Shown here: one piece after another, positions 38,051 through 46,685 of the stretch
Numbering within the stretch: the first letter of the stretch is position 1
How the letters are laid out: the number at the start of each line of letters is the position of its first letter
Origin: Schlegelella_A sp038318385
GTDB taxonomy: Bacteria; Pseudomonadota; Gammaproteobacteria; Burkholderiales; Burkholderiaceae_C
Assembly (NCBI GenBank): GCA_038318385.1
Contig: JBBQCD010000013.1
Span: 19,214 to 83,213, forward strand
Length of the DNA stretch: 64,000 bases
Direction of reading: 5' to 3'
The notes under the pieces: model-generated
Told to the model about the DNA's origin: nothing
Seen by the model: only the letters and a program-made list of their open reading frames with translations
Database searches by the model: none
Translations under genes and position numbers: made by a program

Positions 38051-38112
38051 GCGTCTGCGCTGAACGGCGGATCGCTTCGACCCGCGCGGCTCGCGCCGTT
38101 TCGCCCAGACGC
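38051..38112. repeat. Imperfect hairpin at the left edge of the ureide island
   Basis: Arms 38051-38069 and 38094-38112 pair over 7 bp (GCGTCTG/CAGACGC) and 7 bp (AACGGCG/CGCCGTT), with a 5-nt internal loop between. It lies 15 bp beyond the stop codon of the last island gene and may end that operon's transcript. Confidence 0.55.
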
Positions 38113-38127
38113 GCATCTCGCGCCTCG

Positions 38128-38814
38128 TCAGCGCTCCAGCGCACCGAGGAGCGCCGAGGCCGGCGCGTGCCAGCCGACGATCGCACCCTGCGCTGCGATC
38201 ATCGCCAGCGCCTGCGCCTTGAACGCGGGGAAGTAGCTCTCGGTGCCGTCCTCGACGAGCAGGCACTCGTAGCCGCGGTCGTTGGCTTCGCGCATGGAGG
38301 TCTGCACGCAGACCTCGGTCGTCACCCCGGTGAACACGAGATGGGTGATGCCCAGAGCCTGCAGGCGCTCGTGCAGGCCGGTTGCCCAGAACATGCCCTT
38401 TCCCGGCTTGTCGATGGCGATCTCGCCCGGCCAGGGGGTGAGCTCGGCGATGATGGCGGTGCCCGGCTCGCCGGCAACGAGGAGGCGCCCCATCGGCCCG
38501 GCATCGCCGATGCGCAGGCTCGGTGCGCCGCGCAGCCGCTTGGCCGGCGGGCAGTCGGAGAGATCGGCCCGGTGCGCCTCGCGGGTGTGGATGATCGGCC
38601 AGCCGCGCACGCGCCACGCGCCGAGCAACGCAGCGATCACCGGGATCGCCGGCCGCAGCAGCGTCACGTCGTTGCCGAGCGAGGCGCCGAAGCCGCCGGG
38701 CTCGACGAAATCGCGCTGCATGTCGATGACGACCAGCGCCGTGCGCCCGGGTGCGAACACATAGCCGAAGGGCGTCGCCTTGACGGCGATGCCCGGCTCT
38801 GCAGCGGCTTTCAC
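38128..38814 (-). CDS. Isochorismatase-like cysteine hydrolase, paralogue of the biuret hydrolase
   Basis: A 228-residue hydrolase with triad D31 (VIDMQRDF), K136 (IDKPGKGMF) and C169 (GVTTEVCVQTS). The K-to-C spacing of 33 equals that of the BiuH candidate upstream. It shares the TxxREANDRGYECLL block with that protein but replaces FCGVGGYVDKMGYD by FVEPGGFGASLGND and ends ESYFPAFKAQALAMIAAQG. Family members hydrolyse amide bonds in biuret, triuret and ureidoacrylate. The GTG start at 38814 overlaps the ABC ATPase stop by 4 bp. The exact substrate is open: triuret or another ureide is inference. Confidence 0.85.
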   Translation of the reverse strand: MKAAAEPGIAVKATPFGYVFAPGRTALVVIDMQRDFVEPGGFGASLGNDVTLLRPAIPVIAALLGAWRVRGWPIIHTREAHRADLSDCPPAKRLRGAPSLRIGDAGPMGRLLVAGEPGTAIIAELTPWPGEIAIDKPGKGMFWATGLHERLQALGITHLVFTGVTTEVCVQTSMREANDRGYECLLVEDGTESYFPAFKAQALAMIAAQGAIVGWHAPASALLGALER

Positions 38815-40436
38815 GCAGCCTCCGGCAGCGACGCAGGGTGTTCGTCGGCCCCGCCCATGTGGGCGCCGATGGTGCGGCGGTCGGCGTCGGCGGCAGGCGT
38901 CTCGTAGACCACGCGGCCCTCGCTCATGACGATGATGCGGTCGGCGAGCTCGAGCAACTCGTCGAGATCCTCGCTCACCAGCAGCACCGCGCCCCCCTTC
39001 TCGCGCACCTGCACGATGCGCGCGTGGATTTCGGCGACCGCCGCGAAGTCGAGACCGAACACCGGATTGGCCGCGATCAGCACATTGATCTTTCCGGCCA
39101 GCTCGCGGGCGAGCACGGCGCGCTGGACGTTGCCGCCGGAGAGGCTGGCGATGGCCGCCGTTTCGCCGCGCGTCTTGATCCCGTACTCGGCGATCCACGC
39201 TCGCGCGCGTTCGCGCCAGGCGCCGAAGCGCAACCAGGTGAGGCCCGGCACGCGGCCGCCCTGCAGCGGCGGCTGGTCGAAATCCCGCAGCGCCATGTTG
39301 TGGGCCACGCTGAGCTCGCCGACACTGGCGCTGCGCAGCGGTTCCTCGGTGAGCGCGCGCAGCTGCAGCCGGTGGTTCTCGCTGCGCGTTCCGGCATAGG
39401 GCTGGCCGGCAACGCGCACTGTGCCGCCGGCACGCGCCCGCTGGCCGACGATGGCCTCGACCAGCTCGCGCTGGCCGTTGCCCGAGACGCCGGCGATGCC
39501 GAGGATCTCGCCGGCACGCACGGCCAGGCTCAGCGAGCGCACGGCCAGCGTGCCGCGATCGCCCATCGCGCTCAGCCCGGCGATCTCCAGCGCCACCGCA
39601 GCGCTCGCATCGACCGGCGATCGCGGCGTGGGCGTACTGGCCTCAACCGCGCTCTCCTCAGCGGCCGTCGCTGCCTCGCCCATCATGGCCTGCGCGAGAC
39701 GGGCAGGTGTCGTCGTCGCCACCGCCGCCCCATGCACCTTGCGCCCCCGTCGCAACACGGTCACTTCATCGGCGTAGGCCATGACCTCGCGGAACTTGTG
39801 CGTGATCATCAGCACGGTGCACTCGCCTCGCCGCGCCACCGCGCGCACGAAGGCAAGAACTTCGTCGGCCTCCTGCGGCGTCAGCACTGAGGTCGGTTCG
39901 TCGAGGATCAGGAGGCGCGGCTTCAGATAGAGCTGCTTCAACAACTCGAGCTTCTGCTTCTCGCCGGCCGAGAGGCCCGCGGGCGCGGCGTCGAGGTCGA
40001 GCGTGAAAGGCGTGGTGCGCAGGAACGCGGCCAACGCCGCGCGTTCCTTCTTCCAGTCGATGACGGCGGACGTGCGCCCGCCGGCGAGCAGCAGGTTCTC
40101 GGCCACGCTCATGCCCGGCGCGAGCGTTAAGTGCTGGTAGACCATGCCGATGCCCAGCGCCCGCGCCACGATGGGGGTGCCGATGTCATGCTCGCGGCCG
40201 TCGACGAGGATCGCGCCGCCGTCGGGCCGCTGCGAGCCGGCGACGCACTTCACCAGCGTGCTCTTGCCGGCGCCGTTCTCGCCCAGAAGGGCGTGCACCG
40301 ATCCCGGGGCGACCTTCAGCGTCACGCGGTCCATGGCGGTGAAGGAGCCGAAGCGTTTGGTGAGATCGAAGGTCTCGAGGGCCAGCGCCCCGGTGTGAAC
40401 GGAAGCGCCTGCGCCGGGGACCGGCGGTGCGCTCAT
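38811..40436 (-). CDS. Duplicated ATPase of a BMP-type (nucleoside/ureide) ABC importer
   Basis: A 541-residue protein with two ABC domains. The first has LLGENGAGKSTLVK, LSAGEKQKLE and LLILDEPTSVL. The second has GVSGNGQRELVEA in place of a Walker A lysine and IAANPVFGLD in place of Walker B, the degeneracy usual in sugar/nucleoside ATPases. It powers the two permeases encoded at 42592-44597. The ATG (40436) overlaps the biuret hydrolase stop as ATGA, and its own end overlaps the next hydrolase. An Ala/Glu/Thr linker near residues 255-285 joins the domains. Confidence 0.92.
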   Translation of the reverse strand: MSAPPVPGAGASVHTGALALETFDLTKRFGSFTAMDRVTLKVAPGSVHALLGENGAGKSTLVKCVAGSQRPDGGAILVDGREHDIGTPIVARALGIGMVYQHLTLAPGMSVAENLLLAGGRTSAVIDWKKERAALAAFLRTTPFTLDLDAAPAGLSAGEKQKLELLKQLYLKPRLLILDEPTSVLTPQEADEVLAFVRAVARRGECTVLMITHKFREVMAYADEVTVLRRGRKVHGAAVATTTPARLAQAMMGEAATAAEESAVEASTPTPRSPVDASAAVALEIAGLSAMGDRGTLAVRSLSLAVRAGEILGIAGVSGNGQRELVEAIVGQRARAGGTVRVAGQPYAGTRSENHRLQLRALTEEPLRSASVGELSVAHNMALRDFDQPPLQGGRVPGLTWLRFGAWRERARAWIAEYGIKTRGETAAIASLSGGNVQRAVLARELAGKINVLIAANPVFGLDFAAVAEIHARIVQVREKGGAVLLVSEDLDELLELADRIIVMSEGRVVYETPAADADRRTIGAHMGGADEHPASLPEAA

Positions 40437-41137
40437 GCCGGCACCTTCGCCGCGAGCGCTGCCAGCACCGCCGCCGAAGGCGCCACCGCGCCGAACACGC
40501 CGCCCTGCATCGTCACCATCTTCAGCGCAGCGGCATGGTTGCCGGCATCGGTGGCGGCGGTGCAGTCGGCGAGCAGCAGGCACTCGAAGCCGCGGTCGTT
40601 GGCCTCGCGCATCGTCGTGTGCACGCAGACGTCGGTGGTGATGCCGGCGAGCAGCAGGTTGACGATGCCCTTCGCGCGCAGGATGAGCTCGAGGTCGGTG
40701 GCGCAGAACGAGCCCTTGCCCGGCTTGTCGATCACCACCTCGCCGGCAAGCGGCGCCAGATCGTCGATGATCTGCCAGCCCGGCTCGCCGCGCACGAGGA
40801 TGCGGCCGCACGGCCCGTCGTCGCCGATGCCGCGCCCGCCCTCGCCGATCTGGCGCGAACGCCAGCGCTTGTTGGCCGGCAGGTCCGACAGATCGGGCCG
40901 ATGCCCTTCGCGCGTGTGGATGATGGCGTAGCCCTGCTCGCGCATCGCGGCCATCACGCGCTGGATCGGCGCGATCGGCGCGCGCGTCAGCGAGAGGTCG
41001 TAGCCCATCTTGTCGACATAGCCGCCGACGCCGCAGAAGTCGGTCTGCATGTCGATGACGACGAGGGCGGTGTTGGCCGGGCGCAGGTCGCCGTCGTAGG
41101 GCCAGGGGTAGGGTTCGGCGTCGATGAACATGCTCAT
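40433..41137 (-). CDS. biuH: Biuret amidohydrolase candidate (isochorismatase-like family)
   Basis: A 234-residue cysteine hydrolase with triad D29, K138 and C171, matching the D36/K142/C175 of the Rhizobium biuret hydrolase apart from a 3-residue insertion (GGR near 100). Stretches that I recall as characteristic of BiuH are present: DMQTDFCG, GGYVDKMGYDLSL, HTREGHRPDL, DKPGKGSFCATDLE and GITTDVCVHTTMREANDRG. It would cleave biuret to allophanate and ammonia, and an allophanate hydrolase gene lies in the same island. Specificity is strongly suggested but not proven by sequence. Confidence 0.83.
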   Translation of the reverse strand: MSMFIDAEPYPWPYDGDLRPANTALVVIDMQTDFCGVGGYVDKMGYDLSLTRAPIAPIQRVMAAMREQGYAIIHTREGHRPDLSDLPANKRWRSRQIGEGGRGIGDDGPCGRILVRGEPGWQIIDDLAPLAGEVVIDKPGKGSFCATDLELILRAKGIVNLLLAGITTDVCVHTTMREANDRGFECLLLADCTAATDAGNHAAALKMVTMQGGVFGAVAPSAAVLAALAAKVPA

Positions 41138-41518
41138 TGCATCCGGGTGATGGCGGTGGCCGTCGCGGTGGCCGTGGCCTTCGCCGTGGCGATCACCGTG
41201 GCCATGGCGGCGGCGGACGCGAGGCGGCCGATGGCGCTCATGTCCCCCGAAGCGTCGCTGCGCAGCGCTTCTCCTCCTTTACTTCGCTCCATCGGCCGCC
41301 TCACGTCCGCCACCGAACCGAGCGCCGAGTCGAGCACCCAACCGAGTCGAGGCCCGCGTCGCCTGCCACGCGGCAGGATCGGGACGGCGGGGCGCTCGGT
41401 GAAGCGCAGGAAAGGAGGAGAAGGCGGCGACGAGCCGCCTTCGGGGGACATGAGCGCAACAGAGCGCCCCGCCGTCCCGATCCCGAGTGCCGCCCGATCT
41501 CGCATGCCTCCGTCCACG
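41138..41518. repeat. Nested inverted repeats and low-complexity tract between formamidase and biuH
   Basis: This 381-bp gap inside the operon contains two overlapping palindromes. A perfect 19-bp inverted repeat has arms 41234-41252 and 41439-41457. A perfect 21-bp inverted repeat has arms 41377-41397 and 41462-41482 around a 64-nt loop that holds a third hairpin (AGGCGGC/GCCGCCT). An AAAGGAGGAGAAG block near 41411 is mirrored near 41270. Positions 41151-41210 are an irregular GTGGCC-type repeat. No credible gene is seen; a 127-codon frame here is low-complexity. Confidence 0.8.
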
Positions 41519-42577
41519 CTACGCAGCCTTGCGATCAGGCGTTGAAGCGGGGAGCGGTGCGCTCAGCGACCCGGCAGTCATGTTGTCCGGATCGTGCTTG
41601 CGCCTCGGCTTCTCGAACCCGCACGAGGTGCCGTCGGTGTGGACGATGTCATCGTGCCACGGCAGCTTGTACGTGCCCGCGACCATGTCCTGCATGAAGG
41701 TATAGGGGCAGTCCTGGGCTCCACCGGCGACTGCCGAGTAGCCGCGATGCCAGAGCTGGTAGGGGTTGTTCTCGACGGCCCAGTGGGTACGCGCCTCGCG
41801 CACCAGGTCGGGACGAACTTCGCAGGTGATGACCTCGTCGGCGCGGCCGCCGCCTTCGACCATCACGGTGCCGTCGAAGTTGCAGAACATGGCCTCGCCC
41901 ATGGAATCGAAGCTGCCGTCGCTGCCGCACAGGCAGACGCTGGCGGTGACCATCAGGTTCTGGAAGGCGTTCGCCTGGTTGGTGATCTTCCAGGCGTGGC
42001 GAATCGGCGGGGTGTAGCCGGCGGTGCGCAGCATCACCTCGGCGCCGAGGTAAGCGCACTCGCGCGCCATCTCGGGGAACATGCCGTCGTGGCAGATGAT
42101 GAGCGCGAGCTTGCACCCCTTCGGCCCCTCGATCACCGGGATGCCGACGTTGCCCGGCTCCCAGGCCTCGACCGGCACCCACGGGTGGAGCTTGCGGTAG
42201 TAGAGCTTCACCTCGCCGCGGTCGTCGATGACGATGCCGGTGTTGTAGGGGTTGCCGTTGGGGTTGAACTCCATCAGCGAGAAGCAGCCCCAGACGGCGT
42301 GCTCGATGCAGGCGGCCTTGAACGCGGCGACTTCCGGGCCGTCCATGCGGCACATCAGCTCGGGCGCGGTGCTCATCGACAGGCCGTGCAGCGCGTATTC
42401 GGGGAACACGACGAGGTCGAGCCCGGCGTTGTTGCGGCGCGCCTTGCCGACCATGGCCACGATGCGCTCGGCCTGCGTGGCCAGCTGCGCCGGCGTCTCG
42501 ACCACCGGCAGCTGCAGTTGCACCAGGCCGATGACGACGCCGTGGGGTGACTTGTTCAAACCACCGAGACCGCTCAT
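41519..42577 (-). CDS. amiF: Formamidase (nitrilase superfamily)
   Basis: A 352-residue nitrilase-fold amidase that hydrolyses formamide to formate and ammonia. The triad is E60 (VFPEYALHG), K129 (YYRKLHPW) and C162 (ICHDGMFPE), with the same K-to-C spacing as Helicobacter AmiF (E60/K133/C166). The N-terminus MSGLGGLNKSPHGVVIGLVQ and the C-terminal TDGTSCGFEKP are those of formamidases rather than AmiE aliphatic amidases. It lies 14 bp after a permease gene in the BMP-type transporter operon. Confidence 0.93.
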   Translation of the reverse strand: MSGLGGLNKSPHGVVIGLVQLQLPVVETPAQLATQAERIVAMVGKARRNNAGLDLVVFPEYALHGLSMSTAPELMCRMDGPEVAAFKAACIEHAVWGCFSLMEFNPNGNPYNTGIVIDDRGEVKLYYRKLHPWVPVEAWEPGNVGIPVIEGPKGCKLALIICHDGMFPEMARECAYLGAEVMLRTAGYTPPIRHAWKITNQANAFQNLMVTASVCLCGSDGSFDSMGEAMFCNFDGTVMVEGGGRADEVITCEVRPDLVREARTHWAVENNPYQLWHRGYSAVAGGAQDCPYTFMQDMVAGTYKLPWHDDIVHTDGTSCGFEKPRRKHDPDNMTAGSLSAPLPASTPDRKAA

Positions 42578-42591
42578 GTCGCTTGTGCTTT

Positions 42592-43512
42592 CTATCGTAT
42601 GGAAGAGAGCTCGCCGGGGCTGCCGACGGCCACGCTGCCCGGCCGACAGCTGATGACGAGGATGACCAGCGTCAGCACATAAGGCACCGCGCTGAAGAGG
42701 TAGTAGCCCTGGCTGATGCCGATCGACTGCAATGCCGGGCCGATGGCGCCGGCACCGCCGAACAGCAGGGCCGCGCCGACGCAGCGCAGGGGGCTCCAGC
42801 GCGCGAAGATCACGAGGGCCACGGCAATCAGGCCCTGTCCGCTCGAGATGCCTTCGTTCCAGCTGCCCGGATAGAAGAGCGTCAGCGAAGCGCCGCCGAG
42901 GCCGGCGATGGCACCACCGGCCACCGTCGCGGCGACGCGGATGCCGTTGACCGAGTAGCCGAGCGCCTTGGTCGCGCTCGCCGAGTCGCCGGCCAGGCGC
43001 ACCAGCAGGCCCCAGCGGGTGTGCATGAAGGCCCAGCGCATGGCGAAGGCGAGCACCACGCCGAGCGGCAACAGCGGGTTGAGCTGCAGCGCGGCCTGCA
43101 CCACCGTCGATGCGCTCCAGCCGCCGAGCGAAATCGGCGCCAACTGCGTGGCCTGCGGCTGGATCAGCGGCTTGCCGAGGTAGAAGGCCAGGCCGGTGCC
43201 GAGCAGCATCAGCGCGATGCCGGTGGCGACATCGTTGACCCGCCGCAGCGAGCACAGCACGCCGTGCAGCAGTGCCAGTGCGGCGCCCGCGAATGCCGCG
43301 AGTGCGACCCCGGCCCAGGGCGAACCGGTGAGCCAGGAGCCGCCGAAGGCAGCCATCGCCGAAAGGACCAGCACTCCTTCGAGACCGAGGTTGATGCGCC
43401 CCGACTTCTCGGTGAGGCACTCGCCGAGGCTGACGAACAGGAAGGGCACGCCGACGCGCAGCGCCCCGCCGACGATGGCGGCCGAGAAAGCGACAACGAT
43501 GTCCGCATTCAT
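42592..43512 (-). CDS. BMP-type ABC transporter permease (second)
   Basis: A 306-residue inner-membrane permease with about eight helices, of the YufQ/NupQ-like half. The family motif LTEKSGRINLGLEGVLVLSA is at residues about 33-52. Further blocks are RRVNDVATGIALMLLGTGLA and ALGYSVNGIRVAATVAGGAIAGLGG. Its ATG overlaps the preceding permease stop by 4 bp. It is a partner of the other permease and of the duplicated ATPase. Confidence 0.92.
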   Translation of the reverse strand: MNADIVVAFSAAIVGGALRVGVPFLFVSLGECLTEKSGRINLGLEGVLVLSAMAAFGGSWLTGSPWAGVALAAFAGAALALLHGVLCSLRRVNDVATGIALMLLGTGLAFYLGKPLIQPQATQLAPISLGGWSASTVVQAALQLNPLLPLGVVLAFAMRWAFMHTRWGLLVRLAGDSASATKALGYSVNGIRVAATVAGGAIAGLGGASLTLFYPGSWNEGISSGQGLIAVALVIFARWSPLRCVGAALLFGGAGAIGPALQSIGISQGYYLFSAVPYVLTLVILVISCRPGSVAVGSPGELSSIR

Positions 43513-44597
43513 GCCAGCTGTTCCTCCACCGCGATCGGCGCCGGCGGACCCGGACGCTTGCCGAGCTTGGACAGCACCGCGTGCCACTCGATGCCGCGCA
43601 ACGCCTCGCTGGCGAGGATGAGGACGAAGGCGATGCCCTGCAGCACCTGCACCGAGGCATCGGGCAGGCCGAGCCGGCGCTGCAGCAGGCTGCCGGCCGC
43701 ACCGAAGCCGCCGAACAGGATGGCCACGGGAATGATCGCGATCGGTGACTGCCGCGCGATGAACGCGACCAGGATGCCGGCGTAGCCGTAGCCCGCGATC
43801 AGCGAAGCGTTCGCGTTGGTGTGCACGGCCGCGACCTCGACCGCGCCGGCGAGTCCGGCGCAGGCGCCGCCGATGGCGCACGCGGCGAGGATGAGGCGCG
43901 TTGCCGGAAGGCCGACGAGTTGGGCCGTGCGCGGGTTGCCGCCGACCACACGGACCGAGAAGCCGCCGGCCGTGTAGGCCAGCCACACGCCGATCAGCAG
44001 GCAGGCGACAACACCGAAGGCGAGCCCCCAGTGGACGTCGGAGCCGGCGATACCACCGATGCGCAGGCCCTCGACGAGCGAGCGCGTCGACGGCTTGTTC
44101 AGCGTGGCCGGATCGCGCAGCGGGCCCTCGACGAACTGCTTGAAGAAGGCGATCGCGGTGTAGGCGAGCAGCAGGCTCGAGATCGTCTCGTTGACGCCGC
44201 GGTACTGACGCAGGGCGCCGGCGATCATGATCCAGAGCGCGCCGACGGCCATGCCAGCGAGGCAGACGAGCGTCGTGCCGATGGCATTGGCAGGCAAAGG
44301 CAGCGCGTAGGGCAACGAGGCGGCGGCGAGCCCGCCGAGCACCACCGCCCCTTCGCCGCCGATGATGATCAGTCCCGCCCGCGCCGGCACCGCGACGCAG
44401 AGCGCGGTGAGCATCAGCGGCGCCGCTCGCTGCAGCGTGTTCTGCCAGGAGAACCAGTCGCCGAAGGCACCCTTGAAGAGGATCTCCCAGGTCTCGAGCG
44501 GACTCGCTCCACCGATCCAGACGAAGAGCCCGAACAGCAGCAGGGCGGCCGCAAGGGCGGCGACCGGCAGCAGGGCCTCGGCGATGTTCTGTCTCAT
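43509..44597 (-). CDS. BMP-type ABC transporter permease (first)
   Basis: A 362-residue permease with nine or ten hydrophobic segments, of the YufP/NupP-like half. It contains RAGLIIIGGEGAVVLGGLAA, RGVNETISSLLLAYTAIAFF and the Gly-rich GYGYAGILVAFIARQSP near residue 270. In this importer class the two permeases form a heterodimer for nucleosides, purines or related ureides. It follows the binding-protein gene by 34 bp. Confidence 0.92.
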   Translation of the reverse strand: MRQNIAEALLPVAALAAALLLFGLFVWIGGASPLETWEILFKGAFGDWFSWQNTLQRAAPLMLTALCVAVPARAGLIIIGGEGAVVLGGLAAASLPYALPLPANAIGTTLVCLAGMAVGALWIMIAGALRQYRGVNETISSLLLAYTAIAFFKQFVEGPLRDPATLNKPSTRSLVEGLRIGGIAGSDVHWGLAFGVVACLLIGVWLAYTAGGFSVRVVGGNPRTAQLVGLPATRLILAACAIGGACAGLAGAVEVAAVHTNANASLIAGYGYAGILVAFIARQSPIAIIPVAILFGGFGAAGSLLQRRLGLPDASVQVLQGIAFVLILASEALRGIEWHAVLSKLGKRPGPPAPIAVEEQLA

Positions 44598-44631
44598 CGA
44601 AACGGCCGCGGTGCAATGGCCCGATGCCCGT

Positions 44632-45762
44632 TCAGACCGACCCGACGACCCCCTCGACGAGATAGTTCATCTTCTCGAGCTCGATGTCGGTCTGCTTCAT
44701 CGTCTTTCCAGCGGTGACGACAGTCGCGCCCTTGTTGTCCTTGAGGCCCGCGCTACCGCCGGCGAAGATGTCGAAGCCACCCGCCAGCATCTTGGCCTTC
44801 ACCTCGTCGGCGTTCTTCTTCGCCGCCGCGCTCACCATCGGGCCGTAGGGGGACATCTTCACGTAGCCCTCCTTCAAGCCGCCGCGCAGGAAGTTCGGGT
44901 GCGGCTTGCCGGCGATGGCTGCGTCGACCACCGTCTTGTAAGCCGGCAGCCAGTTCCATTCGGCGCCGGTCAGGTAGGCCTGGGGCGCGAGCTTGGCCTG
45001 GCTGGTGTGGTAGCCGCAGACCATCTTGCCGCGCTTGGCCGCCGTCTCGACGACGACCTTGGGCCCGTCGACGTGCATGGTGAAGACGTCGCAGCCCTGA
45101 TCGGCCAGCGAGTTGGTGGCCTCGGCCTCCTTCACCGGCATCGACCATTCGCCGGTGAAGATCACGGTGCAGGTGATCTTCGGGTCGACGGAGCGCGCGC
45201 CCATGGTGAAGGCATTGATGTTCTTCAGGACCTGCGGGATCGGCTTGGCCGCCACGAAGCCGATCTTCTTGCTCTTGCTCATGTGGCCCGCGACCACGCC
45301 GTTCAGGTACTGGCACTCCTCGACATAGCCGAAGTAGCTGCCGGTGTTCTTCGGGTTCTTGTCGGTCCACAGTCCGCCGCAGTGCGAGAAGCGCACGTCG
45401 GGGAACTTCGGCGCAACCGCCAGCATGTGCGGATCGAAGTAGCCGAAGGACGTCGGGAAGAGGACCTTGGCGCCGTCCTGCTGGATCATGCCGGTCATCG
45501 TCTTCTGCACCGCCGTGGTCTCGGGGACGTTTTCCTCCTCGACGACCTTGATGCCGGGCATCTTCTTCAGCTCCGCCGCAGCCTGGGCCTGCGCCTGGTT
45601 GTAGCCGAAGTCGTCTCGCGGGCCGACATAGATGACCCCCACGGTGAGCGGCTTGGGCTGTGCCAGCGCCGGCCGGAGGGCCCAGGGTGCGAGGGTGGCG
45701 AGCGAGCCGGCGGAGAGCTGGGCGAGGGCGCGGCGGCGGCTGGAATCGTGGGTCTGGGTCAT
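44632..45762 (-). CDS. BMP-family ABC transporter substrate-binding protein
   Basis: A 376-residue periplasmic binding protein of the Bmp/PnrA family, which typically binds nucleosides or purine-like rings. The N-terminal SRRRALAQLSAGSLATLAPW with a cleavage site near PALAQP resembles a twin-arginine signal, suggesting folded export. Family blocks are GVIYVGPRDDFGYNQAQ, FPTSFGYFDP, GYVEECQYLNGVVAGHMSK and FDIFAGGSAG. It is first in a seven-gene operon with a sigma-54-type promoter upstream. The ligand is inferred to be a ureide or amide from the enzymes in the operon. Confidence 0.93.
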   Translation of the reverse strand: MTQTHDSSRRRALAQLSAGSLATLAPWALRPALAQPKPLTVGVIYVGPRDDFGYNQAQAQAAAELKKMPGIKVVEEENVPETTAVQKTMTGMIQQDGAKVLFPTSFGYFDPHMLAVAPKFPDVRFSHCGGLWTDKNPKNTGSYFGYVEECQYLNGVVAGHMSKSKKIGFVAAKPIPQVLKNINAFTMGARSVDPKITCTVIFTGEWSMPVKEAEATNSLADQGCDVFTMHVDGPKVVVETAAKRGKMVCGYHTSQAKLAPQAYLTGAEWNWLPAYKTVVDAAIAGKPHPNFLRGGLKEGYVKMSPYGPMVSAAAKKNADEVKAKMLAGGFDIFAGGSAGLKDNKGATVVTAGKTMKQTDIELEKMNYLVEGVVGSV

Positions 45763-45833
45763 GGCGGTCTTTCTTGGGTGAGGCGAGAGGAATCTCCGCA
45801 TCGTCCCGAGCGCATGGCTCTGGTGCACGCAGC

Positions 45834-45841
45834 GGTATACC
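45834..45841. promoter_or_regulatory. Putative GntR operator GGTATACC at the BMP-operon start site
   Basis: A perfect 8-bp palindrome starting 13 nt after the -12 GC of the sigma-54-type element, so it covers the expected transcription start. The same octamer occurs upstream of atzF. FCD-type GntR proteins such as NanR bind GGTATA repeats, and an FCD-type GntR gene is adjacent. Confidence 0.55.
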
Positions 45842-45853
45842 AGCGCATTTAGT

Positions 45854-45868
45854 GCAAGAGATGTGCCA
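45854..45868 (-). promoter_or_regulatory. Sigma-54 (-24/-12) promoter of the BMP/formamidase/biuH operon
   Basis: On the minus strand the sequence is TGGCAC-ATCTC-TTGC, preceded by T and followed by A, which is essentially the RpoN consensus with correct GG-N10-GC spacing. It lies 92-106 bp upstream of the BMP start codon. RpoN promoters need an activator such as NtrC, fitting nitrogen-scavenging genes. Confidence 0.72.
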
Positions 45869-45965
45869 AGAAGCCGGGTACGGCGGCGGCTCGACGGGGC
45901 TCGCCCCATCGCCGCGACGGCTGCGACCCTCGGGTGCTTCGCTCGCTGCCAGCGGTCGCGAGCGT

Positions 45966-46685
45966 TCAGCCTGCGAGGGTTCGCGCCTGCTGCAGCGTGT
46001 GCAGGGTGATCTTGCGAACCTCGGCCTTGCTCTGCTCGATATGGGTCTTCAGCAACAGCTGGGCGTGGTCGGCCTTCCTCTGGATCACGGCGCGCAGGAT
46101 CTTGGCGTGCTCGGCATAGGTGGCCTCGATGCGATCGGGCCGGGTGAAGTCGAGCCGGCGGATGATGCGGATGCGCTCGGTCACGTCCCAGTGCACTCTC
46201 GCCATCTCGTCGTTGCCGGCAGCGCGCACCAGTGTCGCGTGGAATTGCTCGTCGTGCGCCCCAACGGTGCGCCCGGCGGTCAGGCGCTCGGCCGGCGGCA
46301 CCAGCCAGATCGCCTTCAGTGCCTCGAGCTCGGGCGGGCGCTCGATGGTCGCGCACAGCCGCGCCACGCTGGCGATCTCGAGCACCACGCGCAGGTCGTA
46401 GAGCTGCTCGAGGCGGGCGAAGTCGATCGGCAACACGAACCAGCCGAGCTTGGGCTCGACGCCGAGAAAACCCTCGTTGCGAAGGCGAAACAGCGCCTCG
46501 CGCACCGGAGTTCGGCTCATGCCCAGGCGCTGGCCGAGCTCGGCCTCGGAGAAGCGGTCGCCGGCGACGAGCTGGAAATCGTGAATCCGGGCCTTGAGCG
46601 TCTCGTAGACCTGCTCGGCAAGCTTGCTCCCACGCCCGATCTCTGCGCTTGCTGCAGCCTTGGTCACTGAAGCCTCGGTCTTCAT
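45966..46685 (-). CDS. GntR-family regulator with FCD domain
   Basis: A 239-residue regulator. The N-terminal winged HTH (FSEAELGQRLGMSRTPVREA, then LFRLRNEGFL) is followed by an all-helical FCD ligand domain with metal-ligand-like residues in HDEQFHATLVRAAGN and YAEHAKILRAVI. FCD regulators sense carboxylates or related metabolites. Its ATG at 46685 overlaps the HpxZ-like gene stop as ATGA. It sits between the two ureide operons and is the obvious candidate for binding GGTATACC in both promoters. Confidence 0.92.
   Translation of the reverse strand: MKTEASVTKAAASAEIGRGSKLAEQVYETLKARIHDFQLVAGDRFSEAELGQRLGMSRTPVREALFRLRNEGFLGVEPKLGWFVLPIDFARLEQLYDLRVVLEIASVARLCATIERPPELEALKAIWLVPPAERLTAGRTVGAHDEQFHATLVRAAGNDEMARVHWDVTERIRIIRRLDFTRPDRIEATYAEHAKILRAVIQRKADHAQLLLKTHIEQSKAEVRKITLHTLQQARTLAG

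Noticed and set aside
41134..41517. A 127-codon minus-strand frame in the gap before biuH.
   Set aside because: It is built from the palindromic element and a GTGGCC-type repeat (product AMATVIATAKATATATA), with no protein-like pattern.
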